Positions 1-8,342 of a DNA stretch of 64,000 nt are shown piece after piece. This DNA is from Streptomyces xanthochromogenes. GTDB lineage: Bacteria > Actinomycetota > Actinomycetes > Streptomycetales > Streptomycetaceae. The translations under genes and the position numbers were made by a program. The stretch's first letter is position 1. Every line of letters begins with the position of its first letter. Under the pieces are notes generated by a model that made no database searches, was not told the DNA's origin, and saw only the letters and a program-made list of their open reading frames with translations. Location of the stretch: assembly GCF_014650455.1 (NCBI RefSeq), contig NZ_BMUZ01000004.1, positions 124,001 through 188,000 of the forward strand. The letters are read 5' to 3'.

Positions 1-118
1 AGACGTAGGGTCGCTGCGCTGCCTGCGGATCGTCCTTCATGGTGACCGCACCCATCGAGGCCCGGACACCGACCGTGCTGGTGGGCTTCTGCTGGTCGTT
101 CCACTGCCATGAACCCAT
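1..118 (-). CDS. Partial gene running off the left edge, unknown product
   Basis: An open reading frame starts at ATG 118 and continues beyond base 1 without a stop, giving 39 visible residues that begin MGSWQWNDQQKP. A purine-rich ribosome site (GGAGAGG) lies about seven bases upstream, and third codon positions are mostly G or C, as in a real gene of this genome. No family is recognised from so short a stretch. It is divergent from the DinB-like gene to its right. A chance ORF is possible because only the N-terminus is visible. Confidence 0.45.
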   Translation of the reverse strand, partial: MGSWQWNDQQKPTSTVGVRASMGAVTMKDDPQAAQRPYV

Positions 119-411
119 CGAGTTCCCTCTCCGGCCCGCGGCCCGACGTACTGTCGGCGGGGCATGCTGAGGCTGCTCCAGGAGCCCGGCGCCGCGAAGG
201 AGCGGCACCGGGGGGCGACAAGGGGAACGGGGTCCGGCCGGATTCCCGCAAAGGCCGTGCGCGCCACACTCTGGCACCGGCTCCACCGCCTGTCATCGGT
301 GTGGCACGGAAGGCAACGCTCCACGGCAGCGAACCGGACAGCGGGGCGCGGCCGGAACCGTGGATCGCGGAATCGGCCCCGCAGCCGTGCGGAGTGCGAA
401 AGCATGGGCGC

Positions 412-933
412 GTGACCGAAAGCAACAGCGATACACCTCCGGACGGCGAGATCAGGGCACTCCTCGACGTCTTGGCCGGACAGCGGCGCCACGTGCTCGG
501 CATCCTCGACGGGCTCGACCCGCAAGCGCTGCGCAGGCCCGTGCTGCCGTCCGGCTGGCACTGTCTCGGGCTCGTCCAGCACCTCACGCTCGACGTCGAG
601 CGCTTCTGGTTCCGTGCGGTCGTGGCCGGGGACGAGGAGGTCATCCGGGACCTGCCTAGCGGCGACGAGGCCTGGATCGTGCCACCGGACGTGCCGGCCC
701 GCGACGTGCTCGACGGGTACCGGCGCGAAGCCGAGATCGCGGACTCCATCAGCGCCGCCGGTTCGCCCGGGACGGCCCTGGCCTGGTGGCCGCACGAGCT
801 GTTCGGGGAGCCGCACCTGCACACGCTGCGCGATGTCCTGCTGCATGTCATCACCGAGACCGCGTGCCACGCCGGCCACCTCGACGCGGCACGCGAGCTG
901 ATCGACGGCCGCCGCTGGCTCGTCCTGACGTAG
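412..933 (+). CDS. DinB-like (DUF664) protein
   Basis: This 173-residue protein has the four-helix DinB/DUF664 layout. A first histidine motif (LVQHLTLDVERFW) lies near residue 50 and a C-terminal HVITETACHAGHLD motif supplies two more histidines. Together they form the usual three-His metal site. DinB-like proteins of actinobacteria include mycothiol-dependent enzymes, but the substrate here is unknown. I start it at GTG 412 because homologous sequence begins there; the same frame stays open upstream to base 109, but that part is Arg/Pro-rich and does not resemble the family. A second DinB-like gene lies at 19623-20135 and a remnant near 20763. Confidence 0.8.
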   Translation: MTESNSDTPPDGEIRALLDVLAGQRRHVLGILDGLDPQALRRPVLPSGWHCLGLVQHLTLDVERFWFRAVVAGDEEVIRDLPSGDEAWIVPPDVPARDVLDGYRREAEIADSISAAGSPGTALAWWPHELFGEPHLHTLRDVLLHVITETACHAGHLDAARELIDGRRWLVLT

Positions 934-1002
934 CGGCACAGACGCCGGTTCAGTCCGAATCCAAAATCTTCTCCCAAGGGATCGAATCAGAAGCAACAAA
1001 CA

Positions 1003-1030
1003 TTGACGCAATCAAACAGTGGGGTTACGT
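1003..1030 (+). promoter_or_regulatory. Candidate promoter of the arabinofuranosidase gene
   Basis: A TTGACG hexamer at 1003-1008 is followed 16 bases later by TTACGT at 1025-1030, inside an unusually AT-rich stretch (about 955-1025). This lies 80 bases upstream of the start codon of the secreted glycosidase. The -10 match is weak, so this is only a candidate. Confidence 0.3.
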
Positions 1031-1110
1031 TCCGCCTCAGTCGCACCACGGCAACTCGCGTCTCCTGCACGCCCATTGAGGCTCCACCCCACTCTCCTCG
1101 GGAGCACAGC

Positions 1111-2616
1111 ATGCGCAGAGCGCCCCTCCCCCACACAGGAACCGGCACAGGGGGCCGCGGCCCCGGTGCCCGCGCGCGCCGGGCCGCACTCTCCGTCCTG
1201 GCCGTCCTCACCGTCGTGCTCGGCACGCTCCTGGCGCTGCCGGCGGCGTCCCAGGCCGCCTCGTCGCTGCCCTGCGACATCTACGGAAGCGCCGGGACGG
1301 CGTGCGTCGCCGCGCACAGCACGACACGCGCTCTCTTCTCGTCCTACAACGGCCCGCTCTACCAGGTGAAGAGGGCCTCCGACGGCTCGGCCAAGGACAT
1401 CGGCCCGCTCGTGCCCGGCGGTTACGCGAACGCCGCGGCGCAGGACGCCTTCTGCCTGAACACGACCTGCTCGATCAGCAAGGTCTACGACCAGACCGCC
1501 CGCCACAACGACCTCCTGCCGGGGCCCGCCGGTACCGCGGGCATGGGAGCCGACCGGGGCGCCGACGCCGCGGAGATCTCGGTGACCGCCGGTGGCCACA
1601 AGGTCTACGGCATCTGGATCTCGCCGGGTGTCGGATACCGCTCCAGCGGCCAGGCCTCCGGTGCCGCGGTCAACGGCCAGGCCGAGGGCGCCTACATGGT
1701 CGCCAGCGGCACCCACGTCGGGTCCGCCTGCTGCTTCGACTACGGCAACGCCGAACGCACCCCCGCCGACACCGGCAATGGCCACATGGATGCCGTATCC
1801 ATCGCCACCACCTGCTACTTCGCCCCGTGCACCGGGGCGGGGCCCTGGGTCGAGGCCGACCTGGAGAACGGCATGTTCCAGGGCGCCAACGGCTCCAACA
1901 CCGCGAACCGAGGCAACAACACCCCTTACGTCACGGCCATGTTGAAGAACAACGGGCAGACCAGGTACGCGCTGAAGGGCGCCGACGCACAGTCGGGCGG
2001 CCTGTCGACCTGGTGGGACGGAGCCCTGCCCGACCGCGGCGGCTACGCGCCGATGCAGCAGGAGGGCGGGATCATCCTGGGCACCGGCGGTGACAACAGC
2101 AACTGGAACCGTGGCACGTTCTTCGAGGGCGTGATGGTCGCCGGCTACCCGACGGACGCCGCAGAGAACGCCGTCCAGGCCAACATCGCCTCGGTCGGCT
2201 ATTCCGGCCAGACCGACGAACCCAACGGCGACCAGCGGAAGTTCACCGGTCCCGGCGGCGCCTGCGTCGACGTCGCCGCCGACGACACCGGGGTGAACGG
2301 CGCCGCTGTGCAGCTGTGGGACTGCCAGAAGTACGCCGAGGACCAGCACTGGGCGCACCTCGCCGACGGCACGCTGCGCACCCTCGGCCGCTGCCTGGAC
2401 ATCAACGGCAACGGTACGGCCGGCGGGGCGAAGGTCGAGCTGTGGGACTGCAACGGCGTCGGCGGGCAGAAGTGGGTCGTCCAGTCGGACGGTTCGCTCC
2501 TGAACCCGCAGTCCGGCAGGTGCCTGGACTCACCGAGCGGCGCGACCGCCAACGGCACCCGGCTCCAGATCTGGGACTGCAACGGCAGCCCCGCCCAGAA
2601 GTTCCAACTGCACTGA
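1111..2616 (+). CDS. abfB: Secreted alpha-L-arabinofuranosidase B, GH54 catalytic domain plus ricin-type lectin domain
   Basis: This 501-residue enzyme should release terminal arabinofuranose from plant arabinan or arabinoxylan outside the cell. Residues 1-48 are an Arg-rich signal peptide ending near SQA-AS. The mature protein opens with the GH54 signature (PCDIYGSAGTACVAAHSTTRA) and carries the LEN and GGDNS motifs. E252 and D328 lie 76 residues apart, the same spacing as the nucleophile and acid/base pair (E221, D297) reported for the Aspergillus kawachii enzyme. About residues 370-501 form a ricin-type beta-trefoil with three QxW/QxF repeats, instead of the CBM42 found in fungal enzymes. 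ATG 1111 is chosen for its GGAG site and signal peptide. It stands alone and ends in a strong terminator. Confidence 0.9.
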   Translation: MRRAPLPHTGTGTGGRGPGARARRAALSVLAVLTVVLGTLLALPAASQAASSLPCDIYGSAGTACVAAHSTTRALFSSYNGPLYQVKRASDGSAKDIGPLVPGGYANAAAQDAFCLNTTCSISKVYDQTARHNDLLPGPAGTAGMGADRGADAAEISVTAGGHKVYGIWISPGVGYRSSGQASGAAVNGQAEGAYMVASGTHVGSACCFDYGNAERTPADTGNGHMDAVSIATTCYFAPCTGAGPWVEADLENGMFQGANGSNTANRGNNTPYVTAMLKNNGQTRYALKGADAQSGGLSTWWDGALPDRGGYAPMQQEGGIILGTGGDNSNWNRGTFFEGVMVAGYPTDAAENAVQANIASVGYSGQTDEPNGDQRKFTGPGGACVDVAADDTGVNGAAVQLWDCQKYAEDQHWAHLADGTLRTLGRCLDINGNGTAGGAKVELWDCNGVGGQKWVVQSDGSLLNPQSGRCLDSPSGATANGTRLQIWDCNGSPAQKFQLH

Positions 2617-2654
2617 ACCAGGAGGCTCGGACCGGCACACGGTCCGGCCGTGGC

Positions 2655-2692
2655 GGCCGGGGACGCGCGAGGGATGCCTCGCGTCCCCGGCC
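2655..2692. terminator. Strong hairpin between convergent genes
   Basis: GGCCGGGGACG (from 2655) pairs with CGTCCCCGGCC (to 2692), and an inner CGAGG/CCTCG stem closes a GATG loop with a two-base bulge. It sits between the stops of the arabinofuranosidase gene and the type II thioesterase gene, so it can end transcription from both sides. Confidence 0.7.
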
Positions 2693-2721
2693 CCGGTTCC
2701 AAGCGCCGCGCGCCACTCCGA

Positions 2722-3408
2722 TCAGTGGCCCGCCGTCCGTGCCGCCTCCTGGAGCCAGGAGGCGCAGTCGGGCGAGCGCAGCAGGTCGGAGTGGCCGCCC
2801 GGGAAGGTGCGGCTGGTGAAGGGGCCCGTCGTGACGTCCTGCCAGCCGGCGATCGAATCGTCCGTCGTCAAGGGGTCGTCGGCTCCCCGTGCCGCCAGAA
2901 CACCACAGGGCAGAGCGGACACCCCGGCCGGGTCGAACCCGCCGAGAAGGCGCAGGTCCTGCACCGTCGTCTCCGCGACGATCTCCCGCCATTCGTCCGA
3001 GGGGGCCCCGGCCAGCAGACCGGGGTCCACCTCTTCGAGGTACGCGACCGCTTCGGCCGGGCTGCTCACTGCCTGCTCCGGCACTTCCCTCCGCCCCGGA
3101 GCCGCAGCGCCCGCGGCGACGAGCGCCGCCGCCTCGACACCGCACTCGCGCAGGCGCGCGACGGTGGCGCAAGCGACGTAAGCCCCGTAACTGTGCCCGA
3201 ACAGCAGGGGTCGCACCACCGCGTGCCGGACGATCTGTTCGGCACAGGCGTGGACCACCGCGTCGAAGGAAGGTGCGGGTACTCCGAAGTCCCGGCCCTG
3301 TCGGCCCGGATAGCGCACCAGCAGGGACGAGGACCCCAGCGCCTGGGTGAGCGAACGGAACTCACCGCCGAAGGAACCCGCGCCGGGGAAGAACACCGCG
3401 TCGCTCAT
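2722..3408 (-). CDS. Type II thioesterase, last gene of the biosynthetic operon
   Basis: This 228-residue alpha/beta hydrolase has the form of the editing thioesterases that free misloaded carrier proteins in NRPS and PKS pathways. It shows an N-terminal FFPGAG oxyanion-loop motif, the nucleophile elbow GHSYG (Ser73), an Asp in a GADDPLT motif and a His in GGHSDLL. The length is usual for the family. ATG 3408 is preferred over the overlapping GTG 3411 because GGAGG then lies five bases upstream. It is 25 bases downstream of the permease gene, at the end of the operon. A second hydrolase is encoded two genes upstream, so the two may divide release and editing. Confidence 0.85.
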   Translation of the reverse strand: MSDAVFFPGAGSFGGEFRSLTQALGSSSLLVRYPGRQGRDFGVPAPSFDAVVHACAEQIVRHAVVRPLLFGHSYGAYVACATVARLRECGVEAAALVAAGAAAPGRREVPEQAVSSPAEAVAYLEEVDPGLLAGAPSDEWREIVAETTVQDLRLLGGFDPAGVSALPCGVLAARGADDPLTTDDSIAGWQDVTTGPFTSRTFPGGHSDLLRSPDCASWLQEAARTAGH

Positions 3409-3433
3409 CACAGCCTCCGTATCTCGAGGGCGG

Positions 3434-4723
3434 TCACCGGACGGGTTCGTCCGCTCGCGCGCGCATGCTCGGGTCCCGTCGCGAGGTGCGACGCGCCAGA
3501 GCCGCGGTCACCAGCAGAACTACGGCGAACAGCGCCCAGCACAACCACATGGGCGGCCCCGCGAGGACGGTCACCGCGACCACCGTCACGGCGCACAGCG
3601 CGGCGACGAGCCGGGGCGTGCCGTGGCCGGCCAGCTTCGTGTACGAGGCCGCGCCCAGGCCGTACAGGACGAAGTAGATCCCGCCGGACAGGACGAAGAG
3701 GAGCGTGAACGACATGACGCCCGTCGCGCCGAGCACCGCGATCACCGTCAGGACCGCGCCCACCGCGAGCACGGACGTGACCGGGTTGCCGTCACGTTCG
3801 CGTACGCGGCTGAGCGCGCCGGGCAGAAAGCCGCTGCGTGCCATGCCGAACACCAGCCGGGACAGGGCGAGCACGGAGGCGCACACGTTTGCGGTGATGG
3901 CGGCGACGACCAGGGCCAGTGTCACGGGCCGGCCGAGCTCCCCCAGCGAGCGCTCCGCCAGGCGCAGCAGCGGGGCCTGGTCCAGGGCCTTGTCGCCGGG
4001 GTCCACCGCGCTGAACAGGCCGAGCAGCACCAGCCCGTACAGAGCCACCACGATCACGTAGGAGGCCGCGAAGATGCGCGGGATCGCGTCGGGGCGCTTG
4101 TGCTCCTCGAAGGTGAAGGCCACGGTCTCCCAGCCGGTGAAGGCGACGTAGACGGCGGTCAGGACGCTGCCCAGCTCGCCCAGCGGGGGCACGTCGGCGC
4201 TCGGCGCACGCACGCCGTGCACACCAAGGGCGACCAGGGACGTGCAGGTGACGAGCACGAACAGGGCCAGAACCAGGGCGACTTGGACCTTGCCGGAGAC
4301 GTTGGTGCCCAGGCATCCGATGACCGTGGCCGCGGCGAGGACGGCGACCGGGAAGAGCCAGGCCAGGCTGGGGACGCCGGAGAATTCGGCGACGTAGCGC
4401 CCGCCGGTGATGGCGGTGGCCGGGATGCCGGCCACCAGCGCGAGGGTGGCGAGCAGTCCGGCGGACCGCCCGGTCGGCCGCCCGAAGGCGACCTCCGAGT
4501 AGTGGGCCACCCCGGACGCCGAGGGGTAGCGCCGGCCGAGCCAGGCGTAGCAGTAGAGGAGCGGGATGACCGACACGGCCGCGATGGCCCAGGGCATCCA
4601 GGCCGAGCGGCCCAACTCCTGGTAGCTGGTTCCGGGCAGGATCATCATGCCGCTGCCCAGGATGGTGGAGAGCGCGAGGAAGGTGCCCACGGCGCCGCCC
4701 AGTGACTTCTGCAGTCCGCTCAC
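3434..4723 (-). CDS. APC-superfamily amino acid permease in the biosynthetic operon
   Basis: This 429-residue integral membrane protein has about twelve hydrophobic segments. The first is an APC-type helix with the glycine-rich ILGSGMMILPG loop near residues 18-28. The protein ends in a short Arg-rich tail. APC carriers move amino acids or amines across the membrane. Here it probably exports the product or imports a precursor; the sequence cannot decide which. The GTG start overlaps the stop of the upstream hydrolase by four bases (GTGA), and a GGGAGG site lies seven bases before it. The coupling supports a dedicated role in this pathway. Confidence 0.85.
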   Translation of the reverse strand: MSGLQKSLGGAVGTFLALSTILGSGMMILPGTSYQELGRSAWMPWAIAAVSVIPLLYCYAWLGRRYPSASGVAHYSEVAFGRPTGRSAGLLATLALVAGIPATAITGGRYVAEFSGVPSLAWLFPVAVLAAATVIGCLGTNVSGKVQVALVLALFVLVTCTSLVALGVHGVRAPSADVPPLGELGSVLTAVYVAFTGWETVAFTFEEHKRPDAIPRIFAASYVIVVALYGLVLLGLFSAVDPGDKALDQAPLLRLAERSLGELGRPVTLALVVAAITANVCASVLALSRLVFGMARSGFLPGALSRVRERDGNPVTSVLAVGAVLTVIAVLGATGVMSFTLLFVLSGGIYFVLYGLGAASYTKLAGHGTPRLVAALCAVTVVAVTVLAGPPMWLCWALFAVVLLVTAALARRTSRRDPSMRARADEPVR

Positions 4724-5451
4724 GCCGTGACCTCCCTCTGCGGGGTGGCCGCGAGAAGCCCGTCGAAGGCCCGCTCGACGGCGGCGGCCCGCGTCGCGTC
4801 CAGTGCGTGTCCGCCGGGCGTGATCGTCAGGTGGAACTCCTCGGCCACCCGGTGCCGCCAGGCGGCACAGCGTTCGGGTGGGATGAACCTGTCGTCGCGT
4901 CCGGAGAGAACGTGCAGCCGGTCCAGGTGGTCCGCGGAGCCGATGACCTCGGCCAGCCGGTCGGCCACCACGGCGTCGCGGCGCAGCCCGTGGGCGATCT
5001 CCGACAGCATGTCCTCGTCGTCGAGTAACTCCTGCGGGAAGCCGTCGTGGGCGAGTACCTGGGCGATCTCGCGGTCGGGAAGGTGTGACATCGTCGGTAT
5101 GCGTCCTGATGGGTCGGGGCACGGGGTATTGATGACCAGTACCCCCGTCGGCACGCTCATCCTCGCGCCGAGGGCGGCGTGCAGGCAGATGGCGGAAAGC
5201 CCACCCATGGAGTGCCCGGCCAGGACGACCCGGCGGCCGGACGTGTGCGCCACGGCCTGCCGGACCTCCCGAACGGCCCGGTCCTTCCACCGGCCCGAGT
5301 CGACGTCGGCCACGGACTCCGCGTTCGACAGGGCCAGCACGGTCATGCCGCGACGGGCAGCGGTGTCCCTCAGCAGTGCGAGGGTGGCACCGCCGCCGCC
5401 GGCGGCCGGGAAGCAGACGCACACGTCCGCCCCGGCGGCGGACCCGTTCAC
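4720..5451 (-). CDS. Alpha/beta hydrolase, probable pathway thioesterase
   Basis: The 243-residue protein has an alpha/beta hydrolase fold with the nucleophile elbow GHSMGG (Ser81), an Asp in SGRDDRF and a His in GGHALD. It overlaps the P450 stop upstream and the permease start downstream by four bases each. In known pathways where a P450 hydroxylates an amino acid held on a carrier (for example the nikkomycin histidine pathway), a hydrolase of this kind releases the product, and that is the likely role here. Codon 142 (5026-5028) is TTA, a rare leucine codon that ties translation to bldA in Streptomyces. The start GTG 5451 is set by the coupling to the P450 gene. Confidence 0.75.
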   Translation of the reverse strand: MNGSAAGADVCVCFPAAGGGGATLALLRDTAARRGMTVLALSNAESVADVDSGRWKDRAVREVRQAVAHTSGRRVVLAGHSMGGLSAICLHAALGARMSVPTGVLVINTPCPDPSGRIPTMSHLPDREIAQVLAHDGFPQELLDDEDMLSEIAHGLRRDAVVADRLAEVIGSADHLDRLHVLSGRDDRFIPPERCAAWRHRVAEEFHLTITPGGHALDATRAAAVERAFDGLLAATPQREVTA

Positions 5452-6680
5452 GTGCCGAGTTCCTTCGCGTCGACCACCTCCACCTCCAGCTCGGTCAGCC
5501 CGAGCATGAAGTTGGAGTGCAGGCGCCTGGGCGGGTCGATCACCGCGAACGCCTTGTCCCAGTCGGCCAGTTCCTCGATGAACGTCTGGATCTCCAGGGT
5601 CGCCACGGGCGCTCCGACGCAGCGGTGGACGCCGGCCCCGAAGGCGATCTGCTTGTTCTCCGGCCGGTCGATCCGGAAGGTGTCGGGATCGTCGAAGACC
5701 TGGGAGTCCCGGTTCGCGGACATGTTCCACAGGGCCACGAAACTGTTGGCCGGAATGGTGTGTCCGCCGACTTCGAAGTCCTCCACCGTCAGGCGCTGGA
5801 CATAGCTGTTGGTGGAGGTCCACCGCAGGAACTCCTGCGTGGCCACGTCAGGGCCCACCTCGCCGCTCGTCACCTTCCGCCACTCGTCGCGCTCCTGGTC
5901 GATGGTGTGGACGGTCAGGCTCGCCGTGTGCGGGGTGGTCTCGTTTCCCCCGACGGCGACGTTCAGACCGTTGAGGACGGCGACGTCCCGGGGCATGGTG
6001 CCCTCCGCGACGCACTGGGCGAGGAAGCCGATCATGTCCTCGGCGGAGCCGTCGACCGCCCGCTTGACGATCAGTTCGTCGATGAACTCCAGGACGTCCA
6101 GCTGCGCGTCGACCAGCGCGTCCAGCGGCCGCGCACCGGCGTACGCCTGGTCGCGGTAGCCGATCATCGTGCGGGTGGCTTCCAGGAGGTGGTTGGCGTC
6201 CTCGGCGCCGATGCCGAACAGCACCTCAAGGACGCCTTTCGGCAGCTCGGGCGCGATCACCTTGCTGAAGTCGAGCCGGTCGCCCACGGACAGGCCGTCG
6301 AGGGCGCCGCGGATGTTGCGCCGCACGGTCCGCCCGACCCGGCCCAGCATGTCCCGGCTGAAGCCGCTGGTCTTGATGGGTTTGCGGATCGCGGAGTGCT
6401 CGGGCTGGTCGGAGACGATGAGCATCCGGCCGGAGGCCGAGTCCTTCTGTGGCAGGTACGAGCCGTCTATCATGGTGCCGTACGCCGAGCTGAGCCGTTG
6501 GTGGTCCACATAGGCGGCATACACGTCCGCGTACCGGGTCAGCGCGTAGAACTCGTAGCCGTCGTCCCTGCGGTGCACCGAGACCGGGTCGTTCTCGCGC
6601 AGCGCGGCGAGGTAGGCCCAGGGGTCGTCGTCTGCGAAGAACTCGGGCGAGTACAGCGGGCTGTCCTCAACGACCAGCAT
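5448..6680 (-). CDS. Cytochrome P450, likely acting on a carrier-bound substrate
   Basis: The 410-residue enzyme has every core P450 motif: an I-helix GGNETT motif for oxygen activation, the K-helix ExxR as EFLR, and the haem loop FGAGVHRCVGA with the ligand Cys354. No membrane anchor is present, as expected for a soluble bacterial P450. The gene begins inside the end of the free carrier protein gene (14-base overlap, GGAG six bases before ATG 6680). The following gene is a coupled hydrolase. Adenylation domain, carrier, P450 and thioesterase in a row is the arrangement that installs a beta-hydroxyl on an amino acid tethered to a carrier. That reaction is an inference; no redox partner is encoded nearby. 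Confidence 0.92.
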   Translation of the reverse strand: MLVVEDSPLYSPEFFADDDPWAYLAALRENDPVSVHRRDDGYEFYALTRYADVYAAYVDHQRLSSAYGTMIDGSYLPQKDSASGRMLIVSDQPEHSAIRKPIKTSGFSRDMLGRVGRTVRRNIRGALDGLSVGDRLDFSKVIAPELPKGVLEVLFGIGAEDANHLLEATRTMIGYRDQAYAGARPLDALVDAQLDVLEFIDELIVKRAVDGSAEDMIGFLAQCVAEGTMPRDVAVLNGLNVAVGGNETTPHTASLTVHTIDQERDEWRKVTSGEVGPDVATQEFLRWTSTNSYVQRLTVEDFEVGGHTIPANSFVALWNMSANRDSQVFDDPDTFRIDRPENKQIAFGAGVHRCVGAPVATLEIQTFIEELADWDKAFAVIDPPRRLHSNFMLGLTELEVEVVDAKELGT

Positions 6681-6900
6681 GCTCGGCTCCGATCAGCTCG
6701 GCGATGCGTACCGGGGTCCGGCCCTCGAAGAAGACGTGCCCCGGAACCTTGATCCCCGTCCGTTCCTTCAGAAGGGCGCGGCAGCGCAGCACGGCCAGGG
6801 AGTCGACTCCGGCCGTGAAGATGTCGGCGTCGGTGTCGACCTCACGGTCGAGCACGGTGCTCAGGCACTCGGTGATGGCCTCGGGCGATATCTGTGTCAT
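6667..6900 (-). CDS. Free-standing peptidyl or acyl carrier protein
   Basis: This 77-residue protein is a single carrier domain. Ser34 in the AGVDSLAV motif is the expected phosphopantetheine attachment site, although the classic GGxS is replaced by GVDS. Its ATG overlaps the stop of the adenylation-domain gene by four bases (ATGA), and its end overlaps the P450 start. It is therefore the obvious partner for both. No phosphopantetheinyl transferase is encoded in the cluster, so activation must come from elsewhere in the genome. Confidence 0.88.
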   Translation of the reverse strand: MTQISPEAITECLSTVLDREVDTDADIFTAGVDSLAVLRCRALLKERTGIKVPGHVFFEGRTPVRIAELIGAEHAGR

Positions 6901-8342
6901 GTCTCTTCGACCTTCTCTGTCAGTCGGTATCGGTCCATGAGGGTGGGGAAGTCGACCTTGCCGCCCGCCTTGACCGGGTAGCGGCCCACCAGGCGCACCC
7001 CGATCGCCGGGGAGAAGTCCTGTACGACGGACTCGATCCGGTCGCGGGCCGAGGGGTCGTGCAGTGCGGCGGGGTCGGTCCGGACGAAGGCGACGGTGTG
7101 CCGCTCGTCCTGGGCCACCCGGCAGTCGAGGACCCGGGGCAGGGTGGTGATCCGCTGTTCCAGGGCCGCGGTGTCGACGCGCATCCCGTTCACCTTGACC
7201 TCGCCGTCCAGCCGCCCGGCGAACACGAGGTCGCCGTTCTCGTCCGGGCGCACCAGGTCGCCGGTGCGGTACGACGCCTGCCCCGCCGCGTCCCGGAACC
7301 GGTGGACCAGCGCGCCGTCCTCCAGGTATCCGAGACAGACGAACGGGCCGTGCACCGCCAGCTCCCGGGCGTCCGGCGGACCTTCGGCCGGGTCGCGCAA
7401 GGTCTGCCAACAGCCTTCCAGGGGGCGGCCGATGGGGATGGTGGGCGCCGAGAACTGCTCCGGCAGCCGGTAGTGGTGGGTGGCGAAGGTCGCTTCGGTC
7501 GGGCCGTACAGGTTGACGAAGCGGCCGCGCAGGCCGGCCTGCCTGGCCCGTCGGTAGGTCGAGGTCCGGAACTGCTCGCCACCGCTGAACAGCCAGGGGA
7601 TGTCCGCGATGCAGTCGGGTACGGCTTCGACGACCGTCGTGATGACGGCGGCGGGCAACAGGAGGCGGCTGATGCCGTAGGTGTCGACGAGGTCGGGCCA
7701 GGCGAAGACGTCGTCGTTGACGTGCGGCAGGCACACCACGCGCCCGCCCGTCGCGATCGTGCGCCAGGTGTCGAACCACCAGCCGTCGTAGGTGACGGTG
7801 GCGAAGCTGCCCGCGGTGACCGGGCCCCGCCCGGCTGCGTCCGCGTTCCGGCCGCCCAGCACATCCAGGTCCCGGCATCCGAAGAGCGCCAGCAGATTGC
7901 CGCGGGTCACCGCGACCGCCTTGCGGCGGCCCGTGCTGCCGGAGGTGAAGTTGACGGCCACGACCTCCTCGGGAATCCGGTCCCGTGGCAGCCGGGGCCC
8001 CGGCGCAACGGCCGCCTCGACGGACGGGGACGGACCGGACCGCACCTCGATGGTGAGGTCGGGCCGCACCCGGCCGAAGTCGCGCTCGCTGAGGGTGTGG
8101 TCGTCGGCGACGGCCACACAGCCGGCCCGCCAGGCGCCCAACTGGCCTGCGAAACAGCCCAGTTTCTCCGCGGAGCGGATGCTCACCACGCGGGCGGGGC
8201 CGTGCGCGCGGATGGCCTGCTCGACCGTGGAGGCCAGCTGTCCGACCTGCGCGCCGGTGTATTCGGTACCGTCCTCGACCCACAGGGTGGACGCCGATGT
8301 CCACCGGTCACCGTGGATCACCTCGTGCCATGTGTCCGTCAT
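6897..8342 (-). CDS. Stand-alone NRPS adenylation domain
   Basis: The 481-residue protein activates an acid with ATP and should load it on the adjacent free carrier. Visible core motifs are A3 FTSGSTGRRKAV, A4 YDGWWFDTW, A5 NLYGPTEATF, A7 YRTGDLV, A8 GRLDGEVKVNG and A10 VKAGGKVD with its catalytic lysine. Hand alignment to GrsA gives a binding-pocket code of D-G-F-L-F-G-L-F-A-K. The Asp of an alpha-amino acid pocket is kept, and the rest looks hydrophobic, loosely like isoleucine-type codes; this prediction is weak. The double Trp in A4 is unusual. It carries no condensation or carrier domain. ATGA overlaps couple it to both neighbours. Confidence 0.88.
   Translation of the reverse strand: MTDTWHEVIHGDRWTSASTLWVEDGTEYTGAQVGQLASTVEQAIRAHGPARVVSIRSAEKLGCFAGQLGAWRAGCVAVADDHTLSERDFGRVRPDLTIEVRSGPSPSVEAAVAPGPRLPRDRIPEEVVAVNFTSGSTGRRKAVAVTRGNLLALFGCRDLDVLGGRNADAAGRGPVTAGSFATVTYDGWWFDTWRTIATGGRVVCLPHVNDDVFAWPDLVDTYGISRLLLPAAVITTVVEAVPDCIADIPWLFSGGEQFRTSTYRRARQAGLRGRFVNLYGPTEATFATHHYRLPEQFSAPTIPIGRPLEGCWQTLRDPAEGPPDARELAVHGPFVCLGYLEDGALVHRFRDAAGQASYRTGDLVRPDENGDLVFAGRLDGEVKVNGMRVDTAALEQRITTLPRVLDCRVAQDERHTVAFVRTDPAALHDPSARDRIESVVQDFSPAIGVRLVGRYPVKAGGKVDFPTLMDRYRLTEKVEET

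Noticed and set aside
37-1011. A long minus-strand frame opposite the DinB-like gene
   Set aside because: Arg/Pro/Val-rich composition typical of antisense frames in high-GC DNA; the plus-strand DinB motifs explain the region.
3347-4705. A 452-codon plus-strand frame across the permease gene
   Set aside because: His/Gly/Glu/Arg-rich shadow of the permease; the minus-strand frame has clear membrane helices and coupling.
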